DNA of 5,198 nt. It comes from Clostridia bacterium. GTDB lineage: Bacteria > Bacillota_A > Clostridia > Christensenellales > Aristaeellaceae. Position 1 is the stretch's first letter; each line of letters opens with the position of its first letter. Below, piece by piece: positions 1 through 4,796 of this stretch. The DNA is taken from contig JAFUPO010000228.1 in the NCBI GenBank assembly GCA_017481185.1, positions 1-5,198 of the forward strand, in the 5' to 3' direction. A model generated the notes under the pieces. The model saw only the letters and a list, made by a program, of their open reading frames with translations. It made no database searches and was not told the origin of the DNA. The position numbers and the translations under genes are program-made.

Positions 1-1
1 C

Positions 2-583
2 AAGGGAGCGGTGATCTCCCCCAAGGAGAAGCGGGTAGTGGCCTATCATGAGATCGGCCATGCTCTGGTGGCAGCCAAGCAGAGCGAATCGGCGCCTGTG
101 CACAAGATCACCATTGTGCCTCGCACCTCCGGCGCATTAGGGTACACCATGCAGGTGGATGACAACGAGCACTACCTGATGACCAAGGAGGAAATTCTAA
201 ACAAGATCACCACCTACACAGGCGGCCGTGCAGCTGAGGAGCTCATCTTCAAAGCCTCTACCTCCGGCGCGGCCAACGATATTGAACAGGCCACCAAGCT
301 AGCCCGAACCATGATCACCCGCCTGGGCATGAGCGAGACCTTTGGCATGATGGCGCTGGAGGTGTCAAACGGCCTCTATCTGGGGCAGGACACGTCCTTG
401 GCCTGCTCCCCTGAAACTGCTGCCAAGGTAGATGAGGAAGTGCTGGCAACCATCCGCCATTGTTACGAAAGGGCATATGCTATCCTGAAAGAAAACCAAG
501 AAAAGCTTCATGAGCTGGCCAACTATCTATTAGAGAAAGAGACCATTACAGGCGAAGAGTTTATGGAAATCCTAAATCAATAA
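2..583 (+). CDS. ftsH: ATP-dependent zinc metalloprotease FtsH, C-terminal part (5' end outside the window)
   Basis: This is the peptidase (M41) half of FtsH, a membrane-anchored AAA+ protease that degrades misassembled membrane proteins and some short-lived cytosolic regulators. The reading frame is open to the left edge, so the GTG at base 11 is an internal valine, not a start. About 193 residues are visible; the transmembrane segments and the ATPase domain lie upstream. The zinc motif HEIGH is encoded at 47-61. The expected third zinc ligand is the Asp of the AANDIEQAT segment, 77 residues after the first His, which is the usual spacing. The conserved TGGRAAEEL block sits between them. The segment after GMSETFGMMALE, with CSPETAAKVDEEV and a final ITGEEFMEIL, resembles FtsH proteins of Clostridia and ends without a long acidic tail. 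The HExxH, Asp and GRAAEE signature leaves little doubt about the family. Whether it is the main FtsH or a second paralogue cannot be judged from this part. Confidence 0.95.
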   Translation, partial: KGAVISPKEKRVVAYHEIGHALVAAKQSESAPVHKITIVPRTSGALGYTMQVDDNEHYLMTKEEILNKITTYTGGRAAEELIFKASTSGAANDIEQATKLARTMITRLGMSETFGMMALEVSNGLYLGQDTSLACSPETAAKVDEEVLATIRHCYERAYAILKENQEKLHELANYLLEKETITGEEFMEILNQ

Positions 584-589
584 GCGCCG

Positions 590-642
590 CTTCCCTGATA
601 GGCTTTCATCTGCTTATCAGGGAAGATTTTTTAGTTTTTTTA
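590..642 (+). terminator. Intrinsic terminator of ftsH
   Basis: An 11 bp perfect stem pairs 590-600 with 615-625 around a 14-base loop. It is followed by two T-runs (627-632 and 635-641) and begins 7 bases after the ftsH stop codon. It should end the ftsH transcript before the next promoter at 652. Confidence 0.9.
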
Positions 643-651
643 TTTTTGCTA

Positions 652-680
652 TTGACAAACCTTGCAGGAGAGCGTATTAT
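652..680 (+). promoter_or_regulatory. Sigma-A-type promoter of the M14 carboxypeptidase gene
   Basis: TTGACA at 652-657 is a perfect -35 box. TATTAT at 675-680 is a one-mismatch -10 box, and the spacer is the ideal 17 bp. Transcription should start near base 687, giving a leader of about 53 bases. The position between the ftsH terminator and the peptidase start codon makes the peptidase a separate, probably single-gene, transcription unit. This is inference from motifs only. Confidence 0.85.
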
Positions 681-716
681 TAATTTATCACTTTCGTTTG
701 CTAAAGTGATAAATTA
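681..716. promoter_or_regulatory. Perfect inverted repeat over the transcription start, probable operator
   Basis: The arms 681-694 and 703-716 are exact 14-base reverse complements separated by 8 bases. The half-site core reads TTTATCACTTT and the mirror arm reads AAAGTGATAAA. The repeat begins directly after the -10 box and covers the predicted start at about 687. A bound dimeric repressor would therefore block promoter opening. An RNA made from 687 could pair only the inner 8 bases of each arm, so a DNA-binding site fits better than an RNA hairpin. I do not recognise the half-site as belonging to a specific regulator family, and no regulator gene is present in the window. Confidence 0.6.
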
Positions 717-725
717 TTAAAGCAC

Positions 726-731
726 GGAGGG
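726..731 (+). promoter_or_regulatory. Ribosome binding site of the M14 carboxypeptidase
   Basis: GGAGGG lies 8 bases before the ATG at 740. This is a near-ideal Shine-Dalgarno site and fixes that ATG as the start. Confidence 0.85.
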
Positions 732-739
732 TTTGTCCT

Positions 740-2155
740 ATGCGCACTTGTTGGATTCGGCTCTTCTGCCTGGCAATGGTTCTCTGCATCAGCCTGGTTT
801 CAAGCGGCATTGCTGAGAATAATCAAACCATCGCGATCGACTGGAATTCTCGCTACACCTATGCCCAGCTGGAAGATCAGCTCAAGCAGATTAATGCAGC
901 TTACCCTGAAATTTCAGAATTGTATCCCATTGGCCGCAGCTTTCAGGAGCGCAGCCTCTGGTGCATGGAACTGACCAACAAGGCTGTTCCCGCCGAAAAT
1001 AAAACCGGCATCGCCGTTTTCGCCAACATTCACGGCGGCGAGCGTGAGTCTGCCTCCAGCGCCATGTACTTCGCCTGGTGGCTGGCCACTGAATCCCAAA
1101 CGGAACAGGTCAAGGCCATTTTGGACGCTTACACGGTCTATGTGATCCCTGTGATCAATCCTGACGGCTATGAGCAGTCTTTCGTTTACAACACCCGTCA
1201 AAACCTGCGCCCTCGGGATCTAAATGGCAACGGCATCCCCTTCTCCGATCCCTATACGGACATTGACGGCGACGGCTATATCGCTACCCTGTACCGCGGC
1301 ACTGCTGCTGCGCAGCCCAACCGCCGTGAAACGGCTACCTTTGGTATGGAAAGCCCCGACTGGGATAAAAACGGCCTTCTGGGCGACGATCCCCGCAACA
1401 GCGGCATCGACATGAACCGCACCTTCGATTATCAGTGGAACCGCTATGACATTGAAACCAAGAATTCAAAAAACGGCGTCATCGGCAGCAACTCCTGGGC
1501 CAGTGCAGGCAGCGGCCCCGCCACTGAGCCTGAGATCCAGGCCGTGCAGAACTTCTTATATAACAAAGACATTGATGCCCTGGCAACCCTGCACACCGGC
1601 ATCCAATGCGTGCTCTATCCCTGGTGCTACCGCCCCTATGATGCAGCTGTAGATTCTGACGACATTCTTTTCATGAAAGATGTTGCGGCCCAGATGGCTG
1701 CCGCTTACCAGGCTTACACAGGCCGCGGCTTTTACACCAAATCCTCTTATGAGGACTATCCCACCAGCGCCGAAATGATCGACTTTGCTTATGGGCGGCT
1801 GAACATTCACGCCTATACCATCGAAGTCTACGATCCTGGCAAGTCTGAGGATGGGGCTGTCGAAGCCTGCAAATGGGAAAATGAGCTGCCCGAAGCTAAA
1901 TGGGTTTTCTACGATCAGGAACAGCTGACGGCAATGGGCTTAAACGTTGCTTCCCTTAAGGATGCCAACGGCCAGGGCCTCAAGGAAGGCGAAGGGCTCT
2001 GGTTCTACACCAGCTCAACGGCCCAGATGGTTGACAAAGCCCCCCAAGATCAGCAAGCCATGGTAGAGGGCTGCCGGGATGCGCTGTTGGTGATGATCCG
2101 CAGCGAACCCTACGGCCAAGGCTATACCAAGCCCGCTTATCTTGATTGGCAATAA
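740..2155 (+). CDS. Secreted M14-family zinc carboxypeptidase
   Basis: The 471-residue product should be an exported metallocarboxypeptidase that removes C-terminal residues from peptides outside the cell. Residues 1-25 form a signal peptide with R2 and R7, a hydrophobic core and likely cleavage after GIA (residue 25). There is no lipobox or wall anchor. The M14 domain covers roughly residues 37-455. Zinc ligands are H98 and E101 (HGGE) and H285 (LHTG). NPDG is at 140-143, the substrate-binding Asn-Arg pair is N226-R227 (DMNRTF), and the catalytic Glu is E362 (YTIEVYD). Y340 lies 22 residues before E362, exactly as Tyr248 does before Glu270 in carboxypeptidase A. A long insertion at about 160-221 carries three calcium-loop-like motifs. 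All catalytic residues are present, so the enzyme should be active. The true substrate, whether dietary or host peptides or cell-wall peptides, cannot be told from sequence. The gene has its own promoter and a palindromic operator candidate. Confidence 0.92.
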   Translation: MRTCWIRLFCLAMVLCISLVSSGIAENNQTIAIDWNSRYTYAQLEDQLKQINAAYPEISELYPIGRSFQERSLWCMELTNKAVPAENKTGIAVFANIHGGERESASSAMYFAWWLATESQTEQVKAILDAYTVYVIPVINPDGYEQSFVYNTRQNLRPRDLNGNGIPFSDPYTDIDGDGYIATLYRGTAAAQPNRRETATFGMESPDWDKNGLLGDDPRNSGIDMNRTFDYQWNRYDIETKNSKNGVIGSNSWASAGSGPATEPEIQAVQNFLYNKDIDALATLHTGIQCVLYPWCYRPYDAAVDSDDILFMKDVAAQMAAAYQAYTGRGFYTKSSYEDYPTSAEMIDFAYGRLNIHAYTIEVYDPGKSEDGAVEACKWENELPEAKWVFYDQEQLTAMGLNVASLKDANGQGLKEGEGLWFYTSSTAQMVDKAPQDQQAMVEGCRDALLVMIRSEPYGQGYTKPAYLDWQ

Positions 2156-2160
2156 GCGAA

Positions 2161-2198
2161 AGGACCGACGCAGAGCTCGTTGCGTCGGTCCTCCTTTT
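2161..2198. terminator. Shared bidirectional terminator between the M14 gene and fbp
   Basis: A perfect 12 bp GC-rich stem pairs 2161-2172 with 2181-2192 around an 8-base loop. On the plus strand it is followed by CCTTTTATTT, a short U-tract that ends the peptidase transcript. On the minus strand it starts 4 bases after the fbp stop codon and is followed by TTTCGCTTATT, a weaker U-tract. The two genes converge with only 41 bases between stop codons, so this one hairpin probably serves both. Confidence 0.85.
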
Positions 2199-4104
2199 AT
2201 TTGTGCTGCATATTCACCTGACCGGTGCGGCAGGCATTAAGCAGGTCCTTTAAATCATCAATACGCTCCTGAAGCCGCTTTCCATTATCCGTATCCCGAA
2301 CCATGCGACGATGGTGATAGACCACGAACTCAAAGGACTGGGATTGAATATCCGTATTCCGCGCCAAGGCATCCGACAGGGTTGTAAAAGGCTGGTGGGA
2401 CATCATACGCATCCCGTGGGAGTTGGCAATGAGGGTGTACCCCGCAATGCCCGTCGTTTTCTGATAGGCCTTGCAGAAGCCGCCGTCGATCACAATCAGC
2501 TTTCCGCCCGCCTTAATGGGGCTTTCGCCATGGCTCACTCGAATGGGCGTATGGCCGTTAATAATGCGGCTGCGCACCGGGTTCATTTCAAAAGCTTCCA
2601 AAATTTTTAAGCAGGCCCTTTGATCATTGCAATAATCATAGTAGGGATCCTGAGGCTCCTTCCAGGCTTCTCGGTCCTCAATGAAGAAGCGGGCAAAGGT
2701 TTTCATGGTACGGCCGCATACCGGCGAATCATTGCCGCACCATAGGTACCACATAAAATCTACCGCATCGGGGCGATTGGCATAGAAAGCTTTTCGGGCC
2801 ATGGCATCAGCGTAATCCATCAGCGCCCTGCCCGATAGCTCCTTGTTGCCCAGCTTTTTCACTTTGAACTCGCCGTTGGCTTCCAAGGGCACGCAGCCAT
2901 GGAAAAGCAGATTATCATTATAACGGCGATAGAGCCGCCCACGCACATAAAGAAAATCAATGTGAGATTTTAGCCTCGGGCTTTGCAGAAAGGCATCCCG
3001 CAGGCCCTCAATCACCTGGGTCTCCTCGGGGGTCAGTTCGTAGGGAGCCTCCCAGTTAATTGTGGGCAGAGCGCGCTTTTTGAGCGCCCATTCTTTTCCA
3101 TCCACCGTAACCGACCAGCGCTCCGGGTCGATCTTATCCAGAAGGAGCCGGTCATCCATCTCAAACTGCGGGTTTCGCTTAATCAACTGGCCTTCCAGCT
3201 TGAACATCATCACCGAAATGGCTTCCAGCGCCGCTTTTTCCGGTTCCAGATCCGGATAAAGCTTTTCGGCAAACAACGCCAGAGGCCGCAGGGGGATTCC
3301 ATAGCCATTTTCCAGGATTTCCATATTGTTGTAATTCAGACTGTTGCGCACCACCGCAGCCGCGCAGGTGAGGCTGCCGCTGGCAGCGCCCATCCACAAA
3401 ATATCATGATTGCCCCATTCCAAATCCACGCTATGGTGATTCATGAGCATATCCATGATACTGTCTGCCCGAGGGCCTCGATCAAAAATATCCCCCACTA
3501 CATGGAGCCTGTCCACCGCCAGGCGCTTGATCAGCGCTGTCAGGGCCTCCACAAAGGCATTGCCGTTTTTAATATCGATCAAGGTGTCCACGATCATCTG
3601 ATGATAGCGCTGCTGATTATCGCCCTCATCATTCTGTGCGTGCATCAATTCATCCAGAATATAGGCATAGGCCTGAGGCATGGCCTTGCGCACCTTGGAT
3701 CGGGTGTACTTGGAGGATAACATTCTGGCCAGGTAGATCAAGTTCGCCAGGTTTTCACGATACCAATCATCTGTCGTAAGACCCTCTGCCTTTAAGCGTT
3801 TGAGCTTCTCACGGGGATAATAAATCAGCGTGCACAGTTCATCCATCTCATGCTCCGAAAGCTTATCACCCAGCCATAGATGAACCTTTTCCCGTATAAC
3901 GCCAGAGCAATTATTTAAAATATGGCAAAAGGCTTCATATTCGCCATGAAGGTCAGACATAAAATGCTCCGTTCCCTTGGGCAAATTCAAAATAGCGCCT
4001 AGATTGATAATCTCTGTGCAAAGCGCCTGAAACGTCGGAAACTGCTCTGCCAGCAGATTCAGATACTTAATCCGCTCCGGTGAATATATAATGGTATCAG
4101 GCAT
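2197..4104 (-). CDS. fbp: Fructose-1,6-bisphosphatase, class III
   Basis: The enzyme hydrolyses fructose 1,6-bisphosphate to fructose 6-phosphate and phosphate, the committed gluconeogenic step, in the cytosol. Class III is the Firmicutes-type enzyme, built on a metallophosphoesterase core and unrelated to class I. With the start at 4104 the protein has 635 residues, near the family's usual 640-670. Metal-site motifs appear in order: SDLHGE (D51, H53), GDIFDRG (204-210, with D205 and D208), GNHD (231-234), LFHG (H402) and NGHTP (516-520). The stretch VIDGGFCKAYQ near residue 540 is also typical. An in-frame ATG at 4137 would add 11 residues, but it lies inside the predicted -10 box and reads through the Shine-Dalgarno site. 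The ATG at 4104, 7 bases after AAGGAGG, is therefore the better start. The gene appears to be monocistronic, with its own promoter and the shared terminator at 2161-2198. Confidence 0.96.
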   Translation of the reverse strand: MPDTIIYSPERIKYLNLLAEQFPTFQALCTEIINLGAILNLPKGTEHFMSDLHGEYEAFCHILNNCSGVIREKVHLWLGDKLSEHEMDELCTLIYYPREKLKRLKAEGLTTDDWYRENLANLIYLARMLSSKYTRSKVRKAMPQAYAYILDELMHAQNDEGDNQQRYHQMIVDTLIDIKNGNAFVEALTALIKRLAVDRLHVVGDIFDRGPRADSIMDMLMNHHSVDLEWGNHDILWMGAASGSLTCAAAVVRNSLNYNNMEILENGYGIPLRPLALFAEKLYPDLEPEKAALEAISVMMFKLEGQLIKRNPQFEMDDRLLLDKIDPERWSVTVDGKEWALKKRALPTINWEAPYELTPEETQVIEGLRDAFLQSPRLKSHIDFLYVRGRLYRRYNDNLLFHGCVPLEANGEFKVKKLGNKELSGRALMDYADAMARKAFYANRPDAVDFMWYLWCGNDSPVCGRTMKTFARFFIEDREAWKEPQDPYYDYCNDQRACLKILEAFEMNPVRSRIINGHTPIRVSHGESPIKAGGKLIVIDGGFCKAYQKTTGIAGYTLIANSHGMRMMSHQPFTTLSDALARNTDIQSQSFEFVVYHHRRMVRDTDNGKRLQERIDDLKDLLNACRTGQVNMQHK

Positions 4105-4111
4105 GAAACGG

Positions 4112-4118
4112 CCTCCTT
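4112..4118 (-). promoter_or_regulatory. Ribosome binding site of fbp that decides its start
   Basis: The minus strand reads AAGGAGG here, 7 bases before the ATG at 4104. No comparable site precedes the upstream in-frame ATG at 4137, so translation should begin at 4104. Confidence 0.85.
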
Positions 4119-4132
4119 GTTTAGATAGCCTT

Positions 4133-4161
4133 ATCATACCATAAAAGTCCGCACATGGAAA
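4133..4161 (-). promoter_or_regulatory. Promoter of fbp
   Basis: On the minus strand TATGAT (4138-4133) is a good -10 box, and TTTCCA (4161-4156) is a 4-of-6 match to the -35 box with a 17 bp spacer. Transcription would start near 4126, giving a leader of about 22 bases before the ATG. It is weaker than the other two promoters in the window. The tRNA terminator lies directly upstream and isolates fbp from the tRNA operon. Confidence 0.55.
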
Positions 4162-4173
4162 GATGGAGACAAC

Positions 4174-4205
4174 AAAAAGACCGTTGCTTACACAACGGTC
4201 TTTTT
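4174..4205 (-). terminator. Intrinsic terminator of the tRNA operon
   Basis: An 8 bp GC-rich stem pairs 4179-4186 with 4193-4200 around a 6-base loop. It is flanked by A5 (4174-4178) and T5 (4201-4205), which can extend the stem. Read on the minus strand it follows tRNA-Cys by 23 bases and ends in TTTTTGTT. The element is symmetric and could act on either strand, but only minus-strand transcription is expected here. Confidence 0.88.
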
Positions 4206-4228
4206 GTATCGCCTTGTGGCAATCTTTC

Positions 4229-4303
4229 TGGAGGCGCCATCCAGACTCGAACTGGAGAATAAAGGTTTTGCAGACCTTCGCCTTACCACTTGGCTATGGC
4301 GCC
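4229..4303 (-). tRNA. tRNA-Cys (GCA)
   Basis: This 75-base cloverleaf has a perfect 7 bp acceptor stem (GGCGCCA with TGGCGCC). The anticodon loop CTGCAAA carries GCA on the stem AAGGT/ACCTT. The T-loop TTCGAGT is standard. The discriminator base is T (U73), the main cysteine identity element, and CCA is encoded. The D-stem has an A13-A22 mismatch, which other bacterial tRNA-Cys genes also show. It is the last gene of the operon, 5 bases after tRNA-Gly. Confidence 0.96.
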
Positions 4304-4308
4304 GAGTG

Positions 4309-4383
4309 TGGAGCGGTAGACGGGATTCGGACCCGCGACATCCACCTTGGCAAGGTGGCACTCTACCACTGAGCTACTACCGC
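4309..4383 (-). tRNA. tRNA-Gly (GCC) with an unusual T-loop
   Basis: This 75-base cloverleaf has a perfect acceptor stem (GCGGTAG with CTACCGC). The anticodon loop TTGCCAA carries GCC on the stem CCACC/GGTGG. The discriminator is T and CCA is encoded. The T-loop reads TCCGAAT, so position 55, normally T (pseudouridine in the RNA), is C. The T-stem GCGGG/CCCGT is otherwise intact and the D-loop keeps its GG pair. The gene looks functional apart from this substitution. It lies 5 bases after tRNA-Phe. Confidence 0.95.
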
Positions 4384-4388
4384 ACACT

Positions 4389-4464
4389 TGGTGCCTTGGG
4401 GCGGAATCGAACCACCGACACTGTGATTTTCAGTCACATGCTCTACCGACTGAGCTACCAAGGC
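4389..4464 (-). tRNA. tRNA-Phe (GAA)
   Basis: This 76-base cloverleaf has a perfect acceptor stem (GCCTTGG with CCAAGGC). The anticodon loop CTGAAAA carries GAA on the stem TGTGA/TCACA. The T-loop TTCGATT is standard, the discriminator is A and CCA is encoded. It lies 5 bases after tRNA-Asp. Confidence 0.97.
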
Positions 4465-4469
4465 AAATA

Positions 4470-4546
4470 TGGCGACCCGGAAGGGGCTCGAACCCTCGAC
4501 CTCCAGCGTGACAGGCTGGCGCTCTAACCAGCTGAGCTACCGGGCC
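4470..4546 (-). tRNA. tRNA-Asp (GTC)
   Basis: This 77-base cloverleaf has acceptor GGCCCGG paired with CCGGGTC, with one G-U wobble at 2-71. The anticodon loop CTGTCAC carries GTC. The aspartate identity features G73, G10 and C38 are present, the T-loop TTCGAGC is standard and CCA is encoded. It lies 6 bases after tRNA-Val. Confidence 0.97.
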
Positions 4547-4552
4547 ATATTT

Positions 4553-4628
4553 TGGTGGGAACAACAGGGCTCGAACCTGTGACCCTCTGCTTGTAAGGCA
4601 GATGCTCTCCCAGCTGAGCTATGCTCCC
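4553..4628 (-). tRNA. tRNA-Val (TAC)
   Basis: This 76-base cloverleaf has acceptor GGGAGCA paired with TGTTCCC, with one G-U wobble. The anticodon loop CTTACAA carries TAC on the stem CTGC/GCAG. The T-loop TTCGAGC is standard, the discriminator is A and CCA is encoded. It is the first gene of the operon, about 34 bases after the predicted transcription start. Two extra Gs before G1 belong to the leader removed by RNase P. Confidence 0.97.
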
Positions 4629-4635
4629 CCATCCT

Positions 4636-4657
4636 GCCGTTCGCGACTTAGCGCGGC
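4636..4657 (-). other. Small GC-rich leader hairpin before tRNA-Val
   Basis: In the roughly 30-base leader of the tRNA operon, 4636-4639 (GCCG) can pair with 4654-4657 (CGGC), and 4642-4644 with 4651-4653, leaving a two-base bulge and a 6-base loop. It could help processing of the 5' end of the tRNA precursor. The role is inferred; only the pairing potential is visible. Confidence 0.3.
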
Positions 4658-4667
4658 GACGTGTTAT

Positions 4668-4696
4668 ATAATACCTCAACCGTTGCATCTTGTCAA
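4668..4696 (-). promoter_or_regulatory. Strong promoter of the tRNA operon
   Basis: On the minus strand TTGACA (4696-4691) and TATTAT (4673-4668) are separated by 17 bp, and the start is expected near 4661. The bases just after the -10 box are AT-rich (ATAACA), and the GC-rich stretch lies slightly further downstream. A classic GC-rich stringent discriminator is therefore not evident. No other promoter-like sequence is visible within the tRNA array, so the five tRNAs are probably one transcript. Confidence 0.85.
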
Positions 4697-4699
4697 GAG

Positions 4700-4733
4700 A
4701 AAAAAACAAATTTTCCGACTTTTTTGAAAATCT
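4700..4733 (-). promoter_or_regulatory. AT-rich tract: UP-element-like sequence and possible terminator
   Basis: Directly upstream of the tRNA -35 box the minus strand carries GGAAAATTTG followed by seven Ts. This resembles an UP element, the A/T-tract site bound by the RNA polymerase alpha subunit at rRNA and tRNA promoters. The same bases contain an 8-pair AT-rich stem (4726-4733 with 4708-4715, one G-U) followed by the T7 run at 4706-4700. That could also work as a weak terminator for the GH18 gene upstream. Both readings are inference. Confidence 0.45.
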
Positions 4734-4753
4734 TTTTTCTGTGCCCCTTTTAA

Positions 4754-4786
4754 GGCAGCCGAGGGGCTTTCTCCCCTACGGCTGCC
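4754..4786 (-). terminator. Hairpin after the GH18 gene, U-tract absent
   Basis: A strong stem pairs 4754-4761 with 4779-4786 and continues as 4762-4766 with 4773-4777. That gives 13 pairs with one bulged A (4778) and a 6-base loop. It begins 10 bases after the GH18 stop codon, the usual place for a terminator. On the minus strand, however, it is followed by TTAAAAGGGG, not a run of Ts. It may act with the AT-rich hairpin further on, or mainly protect the mRNA 3' end. Confidence 0.5.
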
Positions 4787-4796
4787 CTGTCATTGC

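Noticed and set aside
681..716. The palindrome as a riboswitch, attenuator or second terminator
   Set aside because: The expected start at about 687 leaves much of the left arm out of the RNA, no T-run follows the right arm, and there is no aptamer-sized leader. An operator fits better.
914..1201. Open frame of 95 codons on the minus strand inside the M14 gene
   Set aside because: It is a shadow of a strongly supported gene, with no Shine-Dalgarno site or recognisable domain.
2983..3720. Open frame of 245 codons on the plus strand
   Set aside because: It lies entirely antisense to fbp, has no family motif or promoter, and has the composition of a reverse-frame shadow. The fbp frame carries all the conserved metal-site motifs.
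4204..4527. Open frame of 107 codons on the plus strand across the tRNA cluster
   Set aside because: It is an antisense reading of four tRNA genes. Fragments such as RRDSDPRHPPWQGGTLPLSY are translations of conserved tRNA sequence, and there is no ribosome binding site.
4229..4628. The tRNA cluster as an integration site for a mobile element
   Set aside because: All five tRNAs are intact, no integrase is present, and I saw no duplicated tRNA 3' end elsewhere in the window.
4524..4709. Open frame of 61 codons on the minus strand containing GSIAQLGEHLPYKQRVTGSS
   Set aside because: This peptide is the sense translation of tRNA-Val, a well-known false protein in databases. Its start also lies upstream of the tRNA promoter.
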